The notes: a model not told the origin generated them from the sequence alone. 64,000 nt of DNA from Rhodospirillales bacterium (GCA_020638295.1 JACKIU010000001.1:124001-188000), one strand, 5' to 3'. Shown: positions 9,601 to 17,999, counted from the first letter of the stretch. Numbers and translations are program-made.

Positions 9601-9661
9601 CTACACCGGCGCGTACCTGAAACCGATTTTGGAGAAGAAAAAGAAGGCGAAAGCGGCATAA
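6620..9661 (+). CDS. uvrA: Excinuclease ABC subunit A with two in-frame palindromic insertions
   Basis: Damage-recognition ATPase of nucleotide excision repair. Both ABC modules are complete: Walker A GLSGSGKSS (about residue 34) and GVSGSGKST (about 707), signatures TLSGGESQR and TLSGGEAQR, and two LDEPS/LDEPT Walker B motifs. The C-terminal zinc module (CEACKG...CEICHG) is intact; in the first zinc module the second Cys is Ser (CPVSGF), a variant I believe is usual in alphaproteobacteria. At 1013 residues it is about 60-70 longer than E. coli UvrA. The excess maps to two places: about residues 145-160 (GC-rich hairpin, 7052-7098) and residues 468-512 (repeat 8022-8146), which separates KLT from KQQYKIAEKIL. 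Both insertions keep the frame open. Confidence 0.96.
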   Translation: MSLKTISVRGAREHNLKDINVDMPRDKLIVITGLSGSGKSSLAFDTIYAEGQRRYVESLSAYARQFLELMQKPDVDSIEGLSPAISIEQKTTSRNPRSTVGTVTEIYDYMRLLWARVGVPYSPATGKPITSQTVSEIVDRIHEKHPLPRRWVMEQWGGDYKEDGEPVRLYLLAPIVRGRKGEYRKEFKDLQAKGFQRVKVDGTLYEIGDVPVLDKKLKHDIEVVVDRLVVREDMGNRLADSVETALRLADGLLLVENADTGARELFSEKYACPVSGFTIPEIEPRLFSFNSPHGACPNCDGLGARMYMDEALVVPDGSKSIKQGAIEPWSKGFAPFYMQALEAVCAYYGIPIDKPWDTLKREHQDKILYGSGSDVIAITYNTKTESTWKSNKPFEGVIPSLERRLIETDSNSAREELSKYQNSAPCEACEGARLKPEALAVKIDGKDISEVGTYSIEEAGEWFAKLTRHPVGAREARSHERDPEKDGQQAGRHMDPRCLNQPAADRGDDSFYLTKQQYKIAEKILKEINERLNFLRNVGLDYLNLSRSSGTLSGGESQRIRLASQIGSGLTGVLYVLDEPSIGLHQRDNHRLLETLTRLRDMGNTVIVVEHDEDAIRAADHLIDMGPGAGVHGGRVVAEGPPEEVFQSARSMTAAYMNGTKEIEIPAKRRKGKAKQFIEVIEASGNNLQNVSAKIPLGTFTCVTGVSGSGKSTFTLDTLYRAASRTLMKSKEQPLAHKEIKGLEFIDKVIDIDQSPIGRTPRSNPATYTGAFTPIREWYAGLPEAKARGYGPGRFSFNVKGGRCEACKGDGVIKIEMHFLPDVYVECEICHGQRYNRETLEIQYKGQSIADVLDMTVEEAADFFKAVPSIRDKLETLKDVGLTYIKVGQQATTLSGGEAQRVKLSKELAKRSTGKTLYILDEPTTGLHFEDVRKLLEVLHSLVDKGNSVVVIEHNLDVIKTADYIIDIGPEGGHKGGQIVAIGTPEEICAVKESYTGAYLKPILEKKKKAKAA
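7052..7098. repeat. Short palindromic insertion in uvrA (family D-like)
   Basis: TCCCCTCCCC (7054-7063) is mirrored exactly by GGGGAGGGGA (7086-7095) around a 22-base loop. It encodes HPLPRRWVMEQWGGD, which has no counterpart in E. coli UvrA, where the flanking VDN/VDR helix runs straight into the LLAPI segment with a short loop. The C-run/G-run composition resembles the intergenic palindrome at 60890-60970. Confidence 0.65.
8022..8146. repeat. Palindromic repeat family B, copy 1 (in-frame in uvrA)
   Basis: Starts GTCATCCCGTTGGCGCGC and ends GCGGGGATGAC. It contains three hairpins in series: CCCGTT...AACGGG, GGATCC...GGATCC (with an inner GGCCAGC/GCTGGCC stem), and CCCCGC...GCGGGG. The reverse complement of 48078-48199 aligns with it along the whole length, including GGATCCAGAAAA and CATATGGATCCCCGC blocks, while the loops differ. 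This covers UvrA residues 468-509. Confidence 0.92.
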
Positions 9662-9670
9662 ACCTCTAAC

Positions 9671-9766
9671 CGTCATTGCGAGGGAGCGCAGCGACCGAAG
9701 CAATCCAGAGTCATCTGCAACACATTCTGGATTGCCGCGTCGGCTTTCAGCCTCCTCGCAATGACG
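9671..9766. repeat. Palindromic repeat family A, copy 2 (after uvrA)
   Basis: CGTCATTGCGAG at 9671 mirrors CTCGCAATGACG ending 9766, with GAAGCAATCCAGAG and CTGGATTGCCGCG inside. It starts nine bases after the uvrA stop and lies only 14 bases from the end of the IS200-type element. As a strong hairpin it may close the uvrA transcript. Confidence 0.9.
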
Positions 9767-9780
9767 ATAAAATCAATGAA

Positions 9781-10290
9781 CTACCCCGCCGCAAGCAGCG
9801 GGGTATCAGAACAGGGAGAGTTGCCTATCTTCGTGTAGCTTGAGATATTCTTTTCCCTGATTTTGGACGTATTTCTTTATCATGTCCTCATCACCATGCT
9901 TTCCTACTGTAGAAGCGAAATAACCATCGGTCCAAAACTCACCGCCCCAAAGCTGTTTTTTAACATGAGGACATGATCGAAATATCTCACGCGCCGTAAT
10001 GCTCTTGATGATCGTTACCAGCTTTGTTACTGGATAACTCGGAACGGATTGCACCAAAAAATGAACGTGATCCTCATCTGTCCCTATCTCTAAAAATTTT
10101 AGCTGGTAACGATCTGCTATCTTCAAACAAACATCGCGCAACACTTCATCAACCTGCGCATCGAAAACGGCGCGACGATATTTCGCCGGAAACACCAGAT
10201 GATACAGCAAAACAGTAACATTATGGCTCTTATGGATATATTCGCTCACGCGAATATTTTACGCCCCAAGGGGCGGGGAATAAATCCCAA
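9781..10290 (-). mobile_element. IS200/IS605-type insertion sequence
   Basis: A single transposase gene (9806-10249, minus) is flanked by a short hairpin on each side and no inverted terminal repeats, as is normal for this family, which moves as single-stranded DNA. The end hairpins are TACCCCGC/GCGGGGTA (9782-9789 with 9798-9805) downstream of the gene and CGCCCC/GGGGCG (about 10262-10275) upstream. Exact cleavage sites cannot be fixed by eye, so the outer limits are approximate. The gene is intact. Confidence 0.8.
9806..10249 (-). CDS. tnpA: IS200/IS605 family transposase TnpA
   Basis: 147 residues, the normal size for a Y1 HUH transposase. The HUH metal motif is HVHFL within GTDEDHVHFLVQ (about residues 60-67), and the likely catalytic tyrosine lies in the helix KKYVQNQGKEY (about residues 126-136). 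The C-terminal LHEDRQLSLF is typical of the group. There is no linked tnpB. The enzyme cuts single-stranded DNA at element ends folded into hairpins. Its frame is complete, so the element may be active. It could also be compared with the RAYT relatives that mobilise REP palindromes, but length and C-terminus favour plain IS200. Confidence 0.93.
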   Translation of the reverse strand: MSEYIHKSHNVTVLLYHLVFPAKYRRAVFDAQVDEVLRDVCLKIADRYQLKFLEIGTDEDHVHFLVQSVPSYPVTKLVTIIKSITAREIFRSCPHVKKQLWGGEFWTDGYFASTVGKHGDEDMIKKYVQNQGKEYLKLHEDRQLSLF

Positions 10291-10390
10291 AGAGATTTAA
10301 AATCAACACTTTAATTTTAATAATTGCATTCCCGTTAATTTTTTGTTAATGTTATGCATAATCAAAAACGAACGGTAGTGGAGAACAGAT

Positions 10391-10588
10391 ATGCCTTCAG
10401 TTGTTGGTGTTATAAAATTGGGTGTTTATGCCGCAGCGGGGACCGCTGTTCTTGGCCCCATGTTTTACACAGTTGCACAGGGCGGTACTTGGGCTGCAGG
10501 GGCTGGGGCGAGCCTTGATCTTGCAGGTACCGCGTTAGGTGCTGCTGGCGATGTCGTGCACATTGGAGCCGAAAAGCTCATCCCCTAA
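10391..10588 (+). CDS. Small Gly/Ala-rich membrane-associated hypothetical protein, 65 aa
   Basis: The ATG at 10391 is preceded by GGAG at a good distance and by an AT-rich upstream stretch that looks like a promoter region. The protein has two weakly hydrophobic stretches (VIKLGVYAAAGTAVLGPMFY and an Ala/Gly-rich second half) and ends in EKLIP. I do not recognise it. It stands between the insertion sequence and the convergent metalloprotease gene. Confidence 0.5.
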   Translation: MPSVVGVIKLGVYAAAGTAVLGPMFYTVAQGGTWAAGAGASLDLAGTALGAAGDVVHIGAEKLIP

Positions 10589-10644
10589 AAAACTACCGGT
10601 TACATCTCGCCGTTTTTCCAAGAATGCAACCCAGGCTTTGCTGC

Positions 10645-13131
10645 CTAGACGGTTATTAAAGTGCCGCCGGTTTCGAGGGCCTCTTCGTCGGTCAGCCCGC
10701 TCGTATTTCTGATCTGGGCGATCTGAACAAAATTATCCGCCCCGCCATCAACATCAACATGCAAAAATGAATGGGCGCTGCTTTCGGTGATTTGGATAAA
10801 ATCAGAAATAGCGTCGGTCAGCGGGTTATAGCCGATTAAGATATCTGAAACATCCAGATTATCCCCTTCGAGTAGCGAAAAATCTTTAATCACATCGATA
10901 CTGCCATCAAGGGCAAATGCATCAAAGACGAACGTATCCGCATCACCCTGCCCGTAGAGCGTATCCACCCCTGCACCGCCAATTATATTGTCGTTGCCAT
11001 CGCCGCCTTTTAAGATATCAGCGCCGTCTTCGCCATACAGCGTATCGTTCCCTTCTTCGCCGTACAGAGTATCATCGTCTGTACCGCCATAGAGAATATC
11101 ATTCCCTTTACGTCCATAGAGCTTATCATTGCCCGCATCGCCATAAAGCACATCGTTACTGGCGTAAGCATCGGACGCATAATAGCCACCATAAAGACGA
11201 TCATTGCCGTCGCCGCCATGAAGTTCGTCGTTATCTTCCATGCCATAAAGACGGTCATCGCCCAAACCGCCATCGAGATAGTCCATACCCGACCCGCCTC
11301 TCAGGATATCGACGCCCGCATCGCCATAAAGATTGTCATCGCCCTGTTCGCCGTAAATGGTATCGTCATCATCACCGCCATAGGCCGTATCATTGCCCTT
11401 GCGGCCATAGATACTGTCGTTTCCGGCATCGCCGTAAATCAGGTCATCACTGGCGTAGATGTCATTACTCGATTTTCCGCCAAACAGCATATCGTTACCC
11501 GCGCCGCCATGAAGTTCGTCGTTATCTTCCATGCCGTAAAGACGGTCATCGCCCAAACCGCCGTCGAGATAGTCCATGCCGACACCGCCATAAAGAATAT
11601 CATGATCTTCATTCCCATACAGGGTGTCATCGCCGTCTTCACCGCGCAAATCATCGTCACCGAGACCGCCATAAAGCGTATCGTTGCCCTCTTCCCCACG
11701 CAGGAGGTCATCGCCGTCAAGGCCGTAAACCACGTCATTGCCAGCTCTAGCCTTGATCGTGTCATCATAAGGCGTGCCGTTAAGCGGATTATCGTCCCCG
11801 GACGTGCCGTAAATCGTGCCAAATTGCGCAACCAGTTGCGACCAGCTGTAGGACACGGCATTAAAGATCACCATTTCCAGATTGGACAGCGTATCTACAA
11901 AGCCCTGAACGATATTGTTCAATGTCATGCTGGCGGCGTTGATCACCGTGCCGATAAACTCTGAAAGATCATAGCTGTATTCCAGCGTGTCGGTATCGGC
12001 TCCGCCGTCGATTTCATCATTACCGAGGCTGGCGAAGAAGTAGTCGTTTCCGGCATTGCCGAGCAGGATGTTATCGGAATCATTGCCGTAGAACGTATCC
12101 TGGCCGCTGCCTCCTTTTGCGTTTTCAATCACCGCGCCGTAGGCAATGGCGATGTTGCCGGTCAGCCCCGCGACATTCGAAAACGCGCCCTGACGCAGAT
12201 CGATCACTTGCGTATTCGTAAAGCCGGACAGGTCCAGCGTATCTGTGCCTCCGCCATCCCAAATCGCCGCTACCGGAAATGGCGTCAGGGTAAAATCGAA
12301 CTGATCGCGCCCGGCAGTCGAATTAAACCCGTAAACCGTATCGGTGTTGCGGGTCGACATGTTGGCGCCGTAGATTTGCTGGATTGCGTAAATGTCGAAC
12401 AAGAGTGGAGTGGCTGCGTACTCAGTGACGTTATATATTCCTTCAATATGCGTATGGTCGGCGCCGCTCTTTGAGGCTTGAAAATACGACATCAGGGAAT
12501 ATTGCCGCGTATCATTCGTCCACATGGCATCAGTTTCATAAGTGGCTGTACCGTTATAATTCCCGCTGTGGCCAAGTCCGAGTGAATGGCCAATCTCGTG
12601 CGTTGCGGTGAGAAGGCCGTAATTACCAATCTCTCCGATGTTAGAGCCAAAAAAGCCCGAACTCGCATCAATTGATATAATGCTCAGCGCCAATTGATCG
12701 GTGCCAATATAGACGAATGGCTGTGAATAGGCGCTGAAATCATCGCCTTCAAGGATAATGATGTCGGCACCACTGAAAACTTCAGAGAAGGTCAGATTTG
12801 TGACATCGGCCCATTGATCGAAAGCCATGCGGAAACCATTTTTTTCCGATGTAGAAAATTCGCTGGACAGCGAATAAGTCACATTGCTTTGGTACCATTT
12901 GTGAGCCCTGAAGCCGACATCGGCCCAATAGCCGTTGATCAGGTAATCGGCGAATTGTTCTTTCGTGGCGGCTGTGGTCGGCGCGTTTGACTGGATTGTA
13001 TCAAAACCTTCATTGAAGATTTTGAGATCGGCCTGTGCATCGCCGCCCTTCATGCATATCGGGCAGCCGCAACCGCGGGTGTTTGTGTCATAATCCAATG
13101 TGGTGTTTATACCCATCTGCCCACTTCGCAC
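10645..13131 (-). CDS. Serralysin-like M10 metalloprotease with RTX repeats
   Basis: 828 residues. The catalytic domain carries the zinc motif HEIGHSLGLGH (residues 178-188) and a Met-turn SLMSYF (212-217). A serralysin-type linker (QQIYGANMSTRNTDTVYGFNS, quoted in part: IYGANMST) follows, then more than twenty GGxGxDxLYG-type nonapeptides (about residues 340-390 and 455-770) that bind calcium and form beta-rolls. There is no Sec signal peptide, as expected for type I secretion; no ABC exporter genes are in the window. The N-terminus is odd in having a Cys cluster, RGCGCPICMKGG (19-30). The first codon is GTG at 13131; an ATG at 13116 is an equally possible start. The repeat array has near-identical blocks, suggesting recent internal duplication. 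The gene is convergent with the small gene at 10391 and divergent from algF. Confidence 0.92.
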   Translation of the reverse strand: MRSGQMGINTTLDYDTNTRGCGCPICMKGGDAQADLKIFNEGFDTIQSNAPTTAATKEQFADYLINGYWADVGFRAHKWYQSNVTYSLSSEFSTSEKNGFRMAFDQWADVTNLTFSEVFSGADIIILEGDDFSAYSQPFVYIGTDQLALSIISIDASSGFFGSNIGEIGNYGLLTATHEIGHSLGLGHSGNYNGTATYETDAMWTNDTRQYSLMSYFQASKSGADHTHIEGIYNVTEYAATPLLFDIYAIQQIYGANMSTRNTDTVYGFNSTAGRDQFDFTLTPFPVAAIWDGGGTDTLDLSGFTNTQVIDLRQGAFSNVAGLTGNIAIAYGAVIENAKGGSGQDTFYGNDSDNILLGNAGNDYFFASLGNDEIDGGADTDTLEYSYDLSEFIGTVINAASMTLNNIVQGFVDTLSNLEMVIFNAVSYSWSQLVAQFGTIYGTSGDDNPLNGTPYDDTIKARAGNDVVYGLDGDDLLRGEEGNDTLYGGLGDDDLRGEDGDDTLYGNEDHDILYGGVGMDYLDGGLGDDRLYGMEDNDELHGGAGNDMLFGGKSSNDIYASDDLIYGDAGNDSIYGRKGNDTAYGGDDDDTIYGEQGDDNLYGDAGVDILRGGSGMDYLDGGLGDDRLYGMEDNDELHGGDGNDRLYGGYYASDAYASNDVLYGDAGNDKLYGRKGNDILYGGTDDDTLYGEEGNDTLYGEDGADILKGGDGNDNIIGGAGVDTLYGQGDADTFVFDAFALDGSIDVIKDFSLLEGDNLDVSDILIGYNPLTDAISDFIQITESSAHSFLHVDVDGGADNFVQIAQIRNTSGLTDEEALETGGTLITV

Positions 13132-13319
13132 GCCTCATGATTGTGTTTTTGCGCGCGCCTTTACTCAAGTAACTATCTATAATCCCGCAGCGTTCATATG
13201 TCAAACCTTGAGCATAATAGTCTGATTTTACAGAAACGTCGCAACTATACACTGGACAGCCCGTGATATAGGGCATTATAAGTGCAGGGAAATAGATTTA
13301 CAAAATTTTTGGAGAACCC

Positions 13320-13973
13320 ATGACACATTTAAAAACCTTATTTCTTGCGCTATGTTTGCTGCCGCTGATTTCCCTGCAGGCCTTTGCCGGGGACGATGAA
13401 GGACTTTATGCCCCGCCTGCACCGGACGGCTCGACCTTTTTCCGCTTTGTGCAGGCCGATGGCAATGCGGATGCCGTTATACCGCAAGCCGGTGGCAAGA
13501 GCTACGATGCCCTGGCCTTTGAAGGCGTTAGCGCGTACTTTGTTATGCCCGAAGGAACACTCAATTTTACGATGAACGAGGCAACATCTTCCGAAGAGCT
13601 GAAAGCCGATCATTATTACAGCGTGATCTTGAGTGCCGGAGCGCTGCATATTCTGGAAGACCAGAAGATTGAGAATATTCAAAAATCCTTAATCGGCCTG
13701 TATAACCTAACAGATCAGGACACCTTGAGCCTCAAAACAGCGGATAAGGGCATCGCGATTATCGAGGACGTTGCCAGCAGCCAAAACGGAGCGCGCGAGA
13801 TCAATGCCTTAAAAATCGATCTTGAGGTTGTCAATGCCGACGATAGCGTTAAAAAAGCGCTCGAGCCTTTAGTGCTTGAACGCACGCAGGCTTTTTCCGT
13901 GTTTGCATTCCAGAATGCGGCAGGTGAGATCACGCTGAAAAGCGTCAAGGCTGAAACCGATACAACAAAATAG
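13320..13973 (+). CDS. algF: Alginate O-acetylation protein AlgF
   Basis: 217 residues with a clear Sec signal peptide (about 1-23, cut after AFA) and the LYAPPAPDGSTFFRFVQA start of the mature chain typical of AlgF. In Pseudomonas AlgF is a periplasmic adaptor needed for O-acetylation of alginate together with AlgI, AlgJ and AlgX. RBS GGAG lies just upstream of the ATG. The next gene on the same strand is algI, 63 bp away, with a strong hairpin in the gap. No catalytic residues are expected. Confidence 0.85.
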   Translation: MTHLKTLFLALCLLPLISLQAFAGDDEGLYAPPAPDGSTFFRFVQADGNADAVIPQAGGKSYDALAFEGVSAYFVMPEGTLNFTMNEATSSEELKADHYYSVILSAGALHILEDQKIENIQKSLIGLYNLTDQDTLSLKTADKGIAIIEDVASSQNGAREINALKIDLEVVNADDSVKKALEPLVLERTQAFSVFAFQNAAGEITLKSVKAETDTTK

Positions 13974-13989
13974 ATTGAAGCCAAATCAA

Positions 13990-14021
13990 CGGCAGAGCTT
14001 TGTGCCGCATAAGCTCTGCCG
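13990..14021 (+). promoter_or_regulatory. Perfect intercistronic hairpin between algF and algI
   Basis: CGGCAGAGCTT (13990-14000) pairs perfectly with AAGCTCTGCCG (14011-14021) around a 10-base loop. No T-run follows, so it is unlikely to be a full terminator. It may stabilise the algF message or reduce read-through into algI, whose ATG is 15 bases downstream. Confidence 0.6.
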
Positions 14022-14036
14022 ACCTTAGGGAAATTC

Positions 14037-15473
14037 ATGGTCTTTTCATCCGCGATATTTCTGTTTGTCTTTTTGCCCCTGTTTATCGGGCTGTATACCC
14101 TGACGCCGGCGCGGTCTAAATCCCTGACTATTCTCGCAGGCAGCTATATTTTTTACGGCTGGTGGCGGATTGATTTTCTCGGCCTGCTCATCGCCGTGAC
14201 GCTGGGCAACCACCTTTTCGCCAAAGGCATTGTTCGTTATGAAGGCACGTTGCGGGCGCGCCGACTTATGCAGGCTGGTGTAGTGGCTAACCTTCTGGTG
14301 CTGGGAGTTTTCAAATATTTCAATTTTGGCGTTGAGAGCCTGAATGCGGTTTTTGAAAGCTCGGGCCTTAACACTTTCGAAGCCCTGCGCTTTATCCTGC
14401 CGATCGGGATTTCCTTTTATATCTTTCAATCGATCAGTTTCCTGATTGATGTTTATCGCGGTGATGCCCCGCCGGCAAAGCGCTTTATCGATTTTGCCGC
14501 TTTTATCTCGCTGTTCCCGCAACTAATCGCCGGGCCGGTCCTTCGTTATAAAGATCTGGCCGACCAGTTTGAACACCGCGAGCACAGTCTGGATAAATTC
14601 TCCGAAGGCGCAACGCGTTTTATGGCCGGGTTCGCCAAAAAGGTATTGATCGCAGATACGGTGGCGCCGCTGGCCGATGCCGCCTTTGCGCTGGACAATC
14701 CGACGATGGCGGAAAGCTGGCTGGGGGCGATGGCCTATACGGTCCAGCTTTATTTCGATTTCTCAGGCTATTCGGATATGGCGATCGGGATTGGCCTGAT
14801 GCTGGGTTTTCGGTTTATCGAAAACTTCAACTTTCCCTATATCAGCCGTTCAATCACAGAATTCTGGCGGCGCTGGCATATCAGCTTGTCCACATGGTTG
14901 CGCGATTATCTGTATATTCCGCTGGGCGGCAACCGGAAGGGCAAAATCCGCACCTATATCAATCTGTTTTTGACCATGGTTTTGGGCGGGCTGTGGCATG
15001 GGGCGAACTGGACCTTCGTCGTTTGGGGCGCATGGCATGGCGGCATTATGGCCATAGAGCGCAGGCTCGGCATTCAGGGCGGGACAAACGAATCCGTGAC
15101 CATTCCGATGCGGATATTCCGTACAATCCTGACCTTCTTTTTTGTCATTCTGGGTTGGGTAATGTTCCGCGCAGACAATATTTCCAGCGCCATGGCGATG
15201 TATGAAGGCATGTTCGGATTTAACGGCACCGGCATTAGCGAGCGCATGGATTGGCAGATCAAGGGCATTGCGCTGAGCGCGCTGGGCATCGGCCTGTTTG
15301 TCATCTTTATCGGCCCGCTCCTCCATTACCGCGCGCATGTGAATCTGTCCGAGCAACAATTGGCGCATAAACACGTTATCGCCATGCAGATCGGCATCAT
15401 GGCTTTGTTTGTGCTGGCCGTGTCGCGCCTGTTGGCCCAGAGCTATTCGCCGTTCCTGTATTTTCAATTCTAA
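14037..15473 (+). CDS. algI: Alginate O-acetyltransferase AlgI (MBOAT family)
   Basis: 478 residues with about ten or more membrane helices. It is a membrane-bound O-acyltransferase that passes acetyl groups from the cytoplasm to the periplasmic acetylation machinery. The start VFSSAIFLFVFLPLFIGLY and the TEFWRRWHISLSTWLRDYLYIPLGG stretch (in part: FWRRWHISLS) are family hallmarks, and the invariant catalytic His is in GGLWHGANWTF. It is followed by only 12 bp before the convergent end of the large Sel1 gene. AlgI-type MBOATs also serve cellulose and other polymers, but algF, algJ and algX here make alginate the best assignment. Confidence 0.93.
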   Translation: MVFSSAIFLFVFLPLFIGLYTLTPARSKSLTILAGSYIFYGWWRIDFLGLLIAVTLGNHLFAKGIVRYEGTLRARRLMQAGVVANLLVLGVFKYFNFGVESLNAVFESSGLNTFEALRFILPIGISFYIFQSISFLIDVYRGDAPPAKRFIDFAAFISLFPQLIAGPVLRYKDLADQFEHREHSLDKFSEGATRFMAGFAKKVLIADTVAPLADAAFALDNPTMAESWLGAMAYTVQLYFDFSGYSDMAIGIGLMLGFRFIENFNFPYISRSITEFWRRWHISLSTWLRDYLYIPLGGNRKGKIRTYINLFLTMVLGGLWHGANWTFVVWGAWHGGIMAIERRLGIQGGTNESVTIPMRIFRTILTFFFVILGWVMFRADNISSAMAMYEGMFGFNGTGISERMDWQIKGIALSALGIGLFVIFIGPLLHYRAHVNLSEQQLAHKHVIAMQIGIMALFVLAVSRLLAQSYSPFLYFQF

Positions 15474-15485
15474 GAAATGCTTTTT

Positions 15486-17999
15486 CTATTTCATCGCGCC
15501 GAGCATATCGGCGGCCATAGCGTGGCCACCGTCAGCGGCTTTTTTCAGCCAGTAACGGGCCCTTTCAGGCGAAGCGTCGGTGACATGCCCGGCCAGATAA
15601 AATTTCCCAAGCTCGTACATGGCCTGCGTATTGCCGCCCTTGGCGACGGTTTCGTACAAAGACAGCGCCTTGTCGGTGTCTTTGGGCACGTATTGGCCGT
15701 TCATCGTAAATTCGGCCAGTTTAAGAGTTGCCAGAAGATAGCCGCTTTCATGCGCCTGACTGAGCAGTTTGAGCGCCTGTTCATCTTTCCCAGCCTCAGC
15801 CTCGAGCAAGATGATTGCCAGCGTAAAGATATCCTTGGGTTCTTGTTTGCCTTGACCGGCCAGCCGCTCAAACCATTGCATTGCTTTGCTTAAGTCTTGC
15901 GGCGCGCCGTTTTCACCGCTGCTATAGGATTTGGCAACAAACAGGATATCGTCGTCATCGCACGGATAATTGGCCAGCGCCTGTTCAAACCAGTAAGGGG
16001 CACGATCATTGCCCAACTTGGCCAGTGCGATCATCGCGCGAATGTCGCCATTGTCGGCCGCATGGGTGAACAGCTTTACAGCGCGCTCAGGGTCCCGGCC
16101 ATCCTTTAACAGGCGAGCAAGCGCCATAGAAGCACCCTTATTGCCGTTCGAAAGCGCCTTTTCATACAGGGTAATAGCCTCGGAAATATTGCCCTTGTTC
16201 TTTTCAAGATCACCGAGTTTTTTCAACGCTGAATCATGGTTACGATCGGCGGCGATCTTGATATATGCCAGCGCTTTTTCTTCATCATGCGCAATCAACG
16301 GACTTTCCAGCAAAGCCATACCGTAGGCATAATGCCCGGCATAGGCGCCATCGGCTCGTTTATCTTTTTCAAAGGCCTGCTCCAACCAGTTTTGTGCTTT
16401 GTCCTGCTCCCCCGCGACATTGTAGAGCAGCCACAAGAACACCATATTTTTCTGAGAATCACGGCTGCGCGTGATGCGGCGAATTATCGGAATATAATGG
16501 GCAACGATCTCCTTTGGGTTTTGCGCAGCAGCAATCTCCTGTTCAATATCGTCATATGTGTCGGCCGCGCCGATAAAAGCCGCGCGCTGCCGCCACGTGT
16601 TCGATTTTTCGGCGTTTGCGGGTTTGCCAATAGCACAGCCATAGACCTGTTCTAGGCGACGAAAAGCCGAACTGTAATTCTTTTGCGCCGCGGCGCGATA
16701 ATAGCGCAGTGCCTTCACAGGGTTTTGTTCGACGCCGATCCCGAAGCGGTAGGCTTCGCCCAGATTATACAGCGCTTCAGCATCTTCCTTGCGGGCCGCC
16801 TGCGCATATAGAGCAAATATTTTTTCATCATCCGCACTATCGGTATCTTCGGAGAGCACATCGACGTAGCGCATCAACATGGCATTGTCCGCATCTTTAT
16901 GCTGAGCGGCTTTTTCCAGCCAGTATAAAAGCTTTTCACGATCGCGGAAAAATTCGTAGCGCCCATCATAGGCTGCGACCAGAGCCTCAATCGCCTCATA
17001 TTCTCCCCTTGCCGCAGATTTCTCTAGCATTTCCAGCGCTTTGGCTTTGTTTTCATCTGCGTTTTTCTTATCCTGAGATTGCAGATACAATTTTCCGAGA
17101 CGAAAGAGAGCATCTTCCGATCCGAGAGCGGCGGCCTCTTCCAACAAGCTTTGGGCTGAGGGAATATTTTCTTTGCCTTCCAGAAAACCTTGCTCGATAT
17201 ATTCAATCAGTTTGAGTTTGGCCTCGACATCATCCAACTTCGCCGCCTCAACATACCAGAGCGCAGCCGTGACCTTATGATTCTCAAGCGTTTTGAGTTG
17301 CTCGTAAAGCTCGGCCATTTGGACAATATAAGCACAATCACTTGCAGCGATCTTTTCAAGAAACTGGTTCTGGGCCAAAGCAAAGAGACGATCGGCACGC
17401 CCCTCCCGCCCTTCGACTTTGCCGCGCTGATAGAGATAAGCCAGCGCCAGCGTCGCCTTCGGGTTATTGAAGCGCGCGGCTTTTTCAAAAAGCTTAACCG
17501 CCTCGGTGTAATTTTCATCGGCAAAGTGAATGCGCGCCAACTCCAAAACGACATCTTCTTCATCAAGTTCTGTCGCAGATTCCAAAACCCGGATAGCCTC
17601 ATGATGATTGGGCGGATACCCCTGCCCGCGTGCGAGCATCCGGGCCTTTTGCAGCAAGGCTTTGGCGCGGATGTCCGAATTTTTCGTCGTTTTCAGGACG
17701 TTTTCGAGTACGTTCACCGCTTTTGTGTAATCGCGGGCCACATTCACCCCGCCGCCATAATACAACCAGACCAATTCCAGTTTTTGCGTTTCCGAGAGCG
17801 CCGACAGATCGCGCCGGGCGAGAGATTCGTCCCTGTGATATAGCGGCTGGCAAACATCCTTGCTGATTGATGGCGGCGTCAGGATCAGGGAATTTTCCTG
17901 TGCCCAAGATGCAGGCGCACTGACAAAAAATACCGGCAGACCTAACAAGACTGCGAGTAATATAAAGTTATTTGAAAGTTTGTTTCTCATTTCTTGCAC
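15486..17999 (-). CDS. Large exported Sel1/tetratricopeptide-repeat protein of the alginate operon
   Basis: 837 residues: signal peptide (about 1-33, cut near SWAQ), then about 15-18 Sel1-like repeats of some 36 residues (A-x2-LG-x-Y...A-x-WxxKAA pattern) running to the C-terminus. Sel1 repeats form solenoids used for protein contacts; in Pseudomonas the Sel1 protein AlgK links the secretion channel to the periplasmic alginate complex. This gene overlaps the 3' end of algX by 13 bp and is the last gene of the seven-gene alg8 operon. A cleaner AlgK candidate with a lipobox lies at 27204, so this one looks like an additional scaffold peculiar to this locus. Confidence 0.85.
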   Translation of the reverse strand: MQEMRNKLSNNFILLAVLLGLPVFFVSAPASWAQENSLILTPPSISKDVCQPLYHRDESLARRDLSALSETQKLELVWLYYGGGVNVARDYTKAVNVLENVLKTTKNSDIRAKALLQKARMLARGQGYPPNHHEAIRVLESATELDEEDVVLELARIHFADENYTEAVKLFEKAARFNNPKATLALAYLYQRGKVEGREGRADRLFALAQNQFLEKIAASDCAYIVQMAELYEQLKTLENHKVTAALWYVEAAKLDDVEAKLKLIEYIEQGFLEGKENIPSAQSLLEEAAALGSEDALFRLGKLYLQSQDKKNADENKAKALEMLEKSAARGEYEAIEALVAAYDGRYEFFRDREKLLYWLEKAAQHKDADNAMLMRYVDVLSEDTDSADDEKIFALYAQAARKEDAEALYNLGEAYRFGIGVEQNPVKALRYYRAAAQKNYSSAFRRLEQVYGCAIGKPANAEKSNTWRQRAAFIGAADTYDDIEQEIAAAQNPKEIVAHYIPIIRRITRSRDSQKNMVFLWLLYNVAGEQDKAQNWLEQAFEKDKRADGAYAGHYAYGMALLESPLIAHDEEKALAYIKIAADRNHDSALKKLGDLEKNKGNISEAITLYEKALSNGNKGASMALARLLKDGRDPERAVKLFTHAADNGDIRAMIALAKLGNDRAPYWFEQALANYPCDDDDILFVAKSYSSGENGAPQDLSKAMQWFERLAGQGKQEPKDIFTLAIILLEAEAGKDEQALKLLSQAHESGYLLATLKLAEFTMNGQYVPKDTDKALSLYETVAKGGNTQAMYELGKFYLAGHVTDASPERARYWLKKAADGGHAMAADMLGAMK

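Noticed and set aside
11000..11760. CRISPR-like regular spacing in the repeat region
   Set aside because: The periodicity is the 27-bp coding repeat of RTX nonapeptides, not direct repeats with unique spacers.
10917..11964. Long plus-strand open frames opposite the RTX protease, rich in His/Arg
   Set aside because: They are reverse-strand images of the Gly/Asp repeat array; the opposite frame has the zinc protease and RTX motifs.
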